64,000 bases of DNA from Sediminibacterium roseum (GTDB lineage: Bacteria; Bacteroidota; Bacteroidia; Chitinophagales; Chitinophagaceae), in assembly GCF_009939005.1 (NCBI RefSeq), contig NZ_JAACJS010000015.1, forward strand, positions 312,325 through 376,324. The letters are read 5' to 3'. Shown here piece by piece: positions 61,526 to 64,000 of this stretch. A program made the position numbers and the translations under genes. The notes under the pieces were generated by a model, which searched no databases, was not told the DNA's origin, and saw only the letters and a program-made list of their open reading frames with translations. Every line of letters begins with the position of its first letter. The first letter of the stretch is position 1.

Positions 61526-62635
61526 ATGGGAAACATCAACTACCAACATTTCACCCTTGGCGTAGAAGAAGAATACATGGTCATCGATCCCAAAACAAGG
61601 GAACTGAAAAGCCATGAGCAGCGGATCGTGCAGGAGGGACAAAAGATCCTCAAAGACAAGGTAAAAGCCGAGATGCACCAGGCCGTGGTGGAAGTGGGTA
61701 CGGATATATGCGCCAATATCGAGGAAGCGTTCAAGGATGTAGCCTCGCTGCGCGGCAATATTGCGCAGATAGCCGGGGATCTTGGCCTGTGGATCGGCGC
61801 CGCCGGAACACATCCTTTCAGCCATTGGGAAACACAGCTGATCACCGACCATGTTCGTTACAACGAGATCGTGAACGAATTACAGGAAGCCGCAAGAAGC
61901 AACCTCATTTTTGGCCTGCATGTGCATGTGGGCATGGAAGACAGGCGTATGGCCATCCACATCGCCAATACGGCGCGTTATTTTCTGCCGCACGTATATG
62001 CACTGAGCACCAATTCGCCTTTCTGGGAAGGAAGGGAAACAGGATACAAATCGTTCCGTACAAAAGTGTTTGACAAGTTTCCACGCACGGGCATCCCCGA
62101 TTATTTTGAGAACATCGAAGCCTACGAGAGTTATGTGAACCTGCTGATCAAAACAAACTGCATAGACAATGCGAAGAAGATCTGGTGGGACCTGCGTGTT
62201 CACCCCTTTTTCAACACGGTAGAATTCAGGATCTGCGATGTGCCGATGACGATCAACGAAACGATCACCATCGCCGCCCTGTTCCAGGCCATCAGCGCAA
62301 AAATCTACAAGCTGCGTAACCAGAACCTCAACTTCATGATCTATTCACGCTCCCTGATCAATGAAAACAAATGGCGCGCGAGCCGTTATGGCATAGACGG
62401 AACACTGATCGATTTCGGTAAAGAAACCGAAGTGAATACCCGGGCGCTCATTTACGAACTGCTCGATTTCGTAGACGATGTGGTGGATGAACTCGGAAGC
62501 CGGCACATCATCAACTACGTGGCCAAGATCTTCGAAACAGGTACCGGCGCAGACAGGCAACTGGAGGTTTTCAAAAGAACAGGGAGCCTGGTAAACGTGG
62601 TGGATTATATTCACGACCAGTTCCTGGTGGTGTAA
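61526..62635 (+). CDS. YbdK/GCS2-family carboxylate-amine ligase
   Basis: A 369-residue member of the glutamate-cysteine ligase 2 family (COG2170). The hallmark FTLGVEEEYMVIDPKTRELK lies at the start, and LIFGLHVHVGMEDRRMAIHI supplies the His/Glu-rich active-site strand; HPFFNTVEFRICDVPMTINE follows in the C-terminal half. These enzymes make amide bonds with ATP; some have weak gamma-glutamylcysteine activity, but natural substrates are often unknown. I start at ATG 61526 because residues before it overlap the previous gene's end. Co-transcribed with the ATP-grasp gene. No bona fide glutathione synthase is near. Confidence 0.92.
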   Translation: MGNINYQHFTLGVEEEYMVIDPKTRELKSHEQRIVQEGQKILKDKVKAEMHQAVVEVGTDICANIEEAFKDVASLRGNIAQIAGDLGLWIGAAGTHPFSHWETQLITDHVRYNEIVNELQEAARSNLIFGLHVHVGMEDRRMAIHIANTARYFLPHVYALSTNSPFWEGRETGYKSFRTKVFDKFPRTGIPDYFENIEAYESYVNLLIKTNCIDNAKKIWWDLRVHPFFNTVEFRICDVPMTINETITIAALFQAISAKIYKLRNQNLNFMIYSRSLINENKWRASRYGIDGTLIDFGKETEVNTRALIYELLDFVDDVVDELGSRHIINYVAKIFETGTGADRQLEVFKRTGSLVNVVDYIHDQFLVV

Positions 62636-62853
62636 GAGTTCAGTCCCCGGCCTTTTAATTAAATAAACATCACATACATTAGTAATTAAAATAGAGCCCC
62701 GTTTGAGAAAAGTTGCTGGTTCGTGCCAGATCCGAAAAGCACCAAAGGCCCCGGTTACCGGCCCGGCTAAAAAATAACAGGCTTTTTGAGATCACAGGGC
62801 AACGGAGTAACTTGCTGCGGTATCTATCTATTGCCTAAACTAATACACTCACT
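62636..62853. other. Intergenic region before the sigma factor
   Basis: This 218-base gap holds no tRNA-like cloverleaf, ORF or strong terminator that I can find. A GC-rich self-complementary patch (CCGGTTACCGG near 62753) could form a weak hairpin. The promoter for the sigma factor should lie in the last 100 bases but shows no exact TAnnTTTG box; it may be autoregulated. Confidence 0.4.
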
Positions 62854-63393
62854 TTGAGCGAAGAGTACGAATTGATCAAGGGCTGCATCAACAAAGATGC
62901 CAGGTGCCAGCGCATGCTGTTTGACCGGTATGCCGGCAAGATGATGGGCGTTTGCCTGCGCTATGCCAATGATGGTATGGAAGCAGAAGACATGTTGCAG
63001 GATGCCTTTATCAAAGTTTTTCAATACATCGGCCAGTTCAAGTTTGAGGGCGCTTTCGAGGGATGGATACGCAGGATCGTGGTTAACACCGCCATCCGCC
63101 ACCTGGAGCGGAAAAAACTCCATTTTAAAGACATAGACGACAACAGCCAGCACGCACCGCAGATAGACGCACAGGCCTATACGCACCTGGGCGAGGCAGA
63201 CCTGATGAGGCTCATCAGCGGGTTACCGGATGGATACCGTCTCGTGTTCAACCTCAATGCGATCGAGGGTTACAGCCATGAGGAGATCGCCGTGATGCTG
63301 AACATACAACCCGGCACCAGCCGCAGCCAATTGGTAAAGGCGCGGAAGATGCTGCAACAACAAATCCTACAATTGCAAAAAGTTGCTGTATAG
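62854..63393 (+). CDS. ECF-type RNA polymerase sigma factor
   Basis: A 179-residue extracytoplasmic-function sigma factor. Region 2 spans roughly CQRMLFDRYAGKMMGVCLRY through EDMLQDAFIKVFQYIGQF, with FEGWIRRIVVNTAIRHLERK completing the DNA-melting and -10-binding helices. Region 4 is LISGLPDGYRLVFNLNAIEG through YSHEEIAVMLNIQPGTSRSQ, the helix-turn-helix for the -35 element. Start is TTG at 62854 (no nearer ATG keeps region 2 intact). The next gene begins one base after its stop and is the probable anti-sigma partner. Confidence 0.94.
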   Translation: MSEEYELIKGCINKDARCQRMLFDRYAGKMMGVCLRYANDGMEAEDMLQDAFIKVFQYIGQFKFEGAFEGWIRRIVVNTAIRHLERKKLHFKDIDDNSQHAPQIDAQAYTHLGEADLMRLISGLPDGYRLVFNLNAIEGYSHEEIAVMLNIQPGTSRSQLVKARKMLQQQILQLQKVAV

Positions 63394-63394
63394 A

Positions 63395-64000
63395 ATGAAC
63401 GATAGCCAATTTGATGATTTCGTCAACGACAAACTCAATGAGTATGCGGCGCCCGTGCCCGCAGGCCTTTGGGAGAAAGTGGCGGAGGGTCAGTTCGACC
63501 AGTTCATCGGCGGCAAACTTCAAAACCATATCGCACCCGTTCCCGAAGGTTTGTATGAGAAAATAGCAGATGCGCAGTTCGACCAGTTCATTGGCAACTC
63601 GCTCAAGGACCATACGGCCGCCGTTCCGCAGGGATTGTTTGAAAAGATCACGGACGGGCAATTCGATTCCTTTATCGCAGACAAATTACAGCCTGCCGAA
63701 GCGCCTGTTCCGGGAGGTTTGTGGGACAAGGTGGCTGATGGCCAGTTCGACTCTTTTGTTTCAGGCAAACTCAGGGATGCAGAAGCGCCCGTACCTGCCG
63801 GCCTTTGGGAAAAAGTAAAACCGGAAGACGACGAAGACGACCGCGTTGCCTTCTGGTGGTTCCGTTATCCGGCTGCTGCCGTACTGATCCTGGCCTTGTT
63901 GACAGCCGGGGCGGTGGGCTCTTATTTTTTCTTCTCCGGTAAAAAACAAAACGCGGATCCAACACTGGTTCAGTCTGCAAACAAAAGCACAAGTGAACCA
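63395..64000 (+). CDS. Probable membrane-anchored anti-sigma factor with five tandem repeats (runs off window)
   Basis: An ATG at 63395 opens a frame that stays open to the window end (202 codons). Residues 6-145 consist of five consecutive 28-residue units. Each starts Phe-Asp-x-Phe-(Ile/Val), has Leu at position 9 and an APVPxGLWEKV-like block (with Ala-Val-Pro in unit 3). A membrane segment follows at about 159-180 (AAAVLILALLTAGAVGSYFF). The single-copy form of this motif is familiar at the cytoplasmic N-terminus of Bacteroidota anti-sigma-like proteins. The gene follows the sigma gene by one base. Its periplasmic part is missing here. Anti-sigma function is inferred. Confidence 0.75.
   Translation, partial: MNDSQFDDFVNDKLNEYAAPVPAGLWEKVAEGQFDQFIGGKLQNHIAPVPEGLYEKIADAQFDQFIGNSLKDHTAAVPQGLFEKITDGQFDSFIADKLQPAEAPVPGGLWDKVADGQFDSFVSGKLRDAEAPVPAGLWEKVKPEDDEDDRVAFWWFRYPAAAVLILALLTAGAVGSYFFFSGKKQNADPTLVQSANKSTSEP
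63410..63829 (+). repeat. Five 84-base tandem coding repeats in the anti-sigma candidate
   Basis: Units begin at 63410, 63494, 63578, 63662 and 63746, each 84 bases with no gap. The encoded Phe-Asp start, Leu at position 9 and Pro-Val-Pro (Ala-Val-Pro in unit 3) are kept. The DNA has diverged at third codon positions, so the array is not a recent slippage product. Confidence 0.9.

Noticed and set aside
62640..62850. tRNA or small RNA gene before the sigma factor
   Set aside because: No cloverleaf, CCA-like end or strong terminator could be found.

Overview
This 64 kb window looks like a chromosomal core segment of a Bacteroidota bacterium, most likely from the Chitinophagaceae or a close relative. 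Supporting signs are a DUF4270 lipoprotein, two Oar-like TonB-dependent receptors, two LytS/LytTR two-component pairs, an ECF sigma factor with an adjacent membrane-bound anti-sigma candidate, zinc-free forms of S4 and L36, and promoters with the Bacteroidota -7 box TAnnTTTG. I see no tRNA, rRNA, CRISPR array, insertion sequence, prophage or plasmid gene. The family placement is inferred from gene content, not from a database search.

Layout. (1) 1-2.8 kb, minus strand: the end of the ribosomal protein/RNA polymerase operon, infA-rpmJ-rpsM-rpsK-rpsD-rpoA. The last three junctions (rpsM/rpsK, rpsK/rpsD, rpsD/rpoA) carry palindromic sequences that should form RNA hairpins. (2) 2.9-20 kb, mostly minus: a metalloprotease-like/propeller/barrel protein, homogentisate dioxygenase, a DbpA-like RNA helicase, bioF with a pentapeptide-repeat protein, miaE (plus), an HMG-CoA lyase-hypothetical-GSCFA operon, rlmB, a Nudix hydrolase with a membrane protein, metK, and a degenerate glycogen-synthase-like protein with a DUF4270 lipoprotein. 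(3) 20-33 kb, plus: panC, a YbhN/LPG-synthase-like membrane protein, the heptose-1-phosphate adenylyltransferase gene, ppk1-ppx, panB, a very small secreted peptide followed by a LytS/LytTR pair, an ALDH7-type dehydrogenase, DinB, MBL-fold, VOC and MFS genes. (4) 34-42 kb: a CHRD lipoprotein, a subtilase coupled to a DinB protein, a lipoprotein, a DUF1080 protein, a phosphodiesterase, and a second LytTR/LytS pair. (5) 42-49 kb: a DUF3108-like protein, two tandem acyltransferase-SGNH membrane enzymes, a membrane protein, a PD40 propeller and a TPR lipoprotein. (6) 49-64 kb: rpe, phoH, ribBA, two Oar-like receptors, an esterase, an ATP-grasp/YbdK ligase pair, and an ECF sigma factor with a candidate anti-sigma protein that runs off the window.

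Working together: cofactor supply is well represented (panB, panC, ribBA, bioF, metK). ppk1 and ppx form a polyphosphate synthesis/breakdown pair. The acyltransferases, heptose enzyme and TonB-dependent proteins serve the outer envelope. The most distinctive points are the five tandem 28-residue repeats in the anti-sigma candidate, the 43-residue secreted peptide ahead of a two-component pair, the ATP-grasp/YbdK pair, the palindromes in the ribosomal operon, and a set of genes whose -7 box stands 3-4 bases from the start codon, suggesting leaderless messages.
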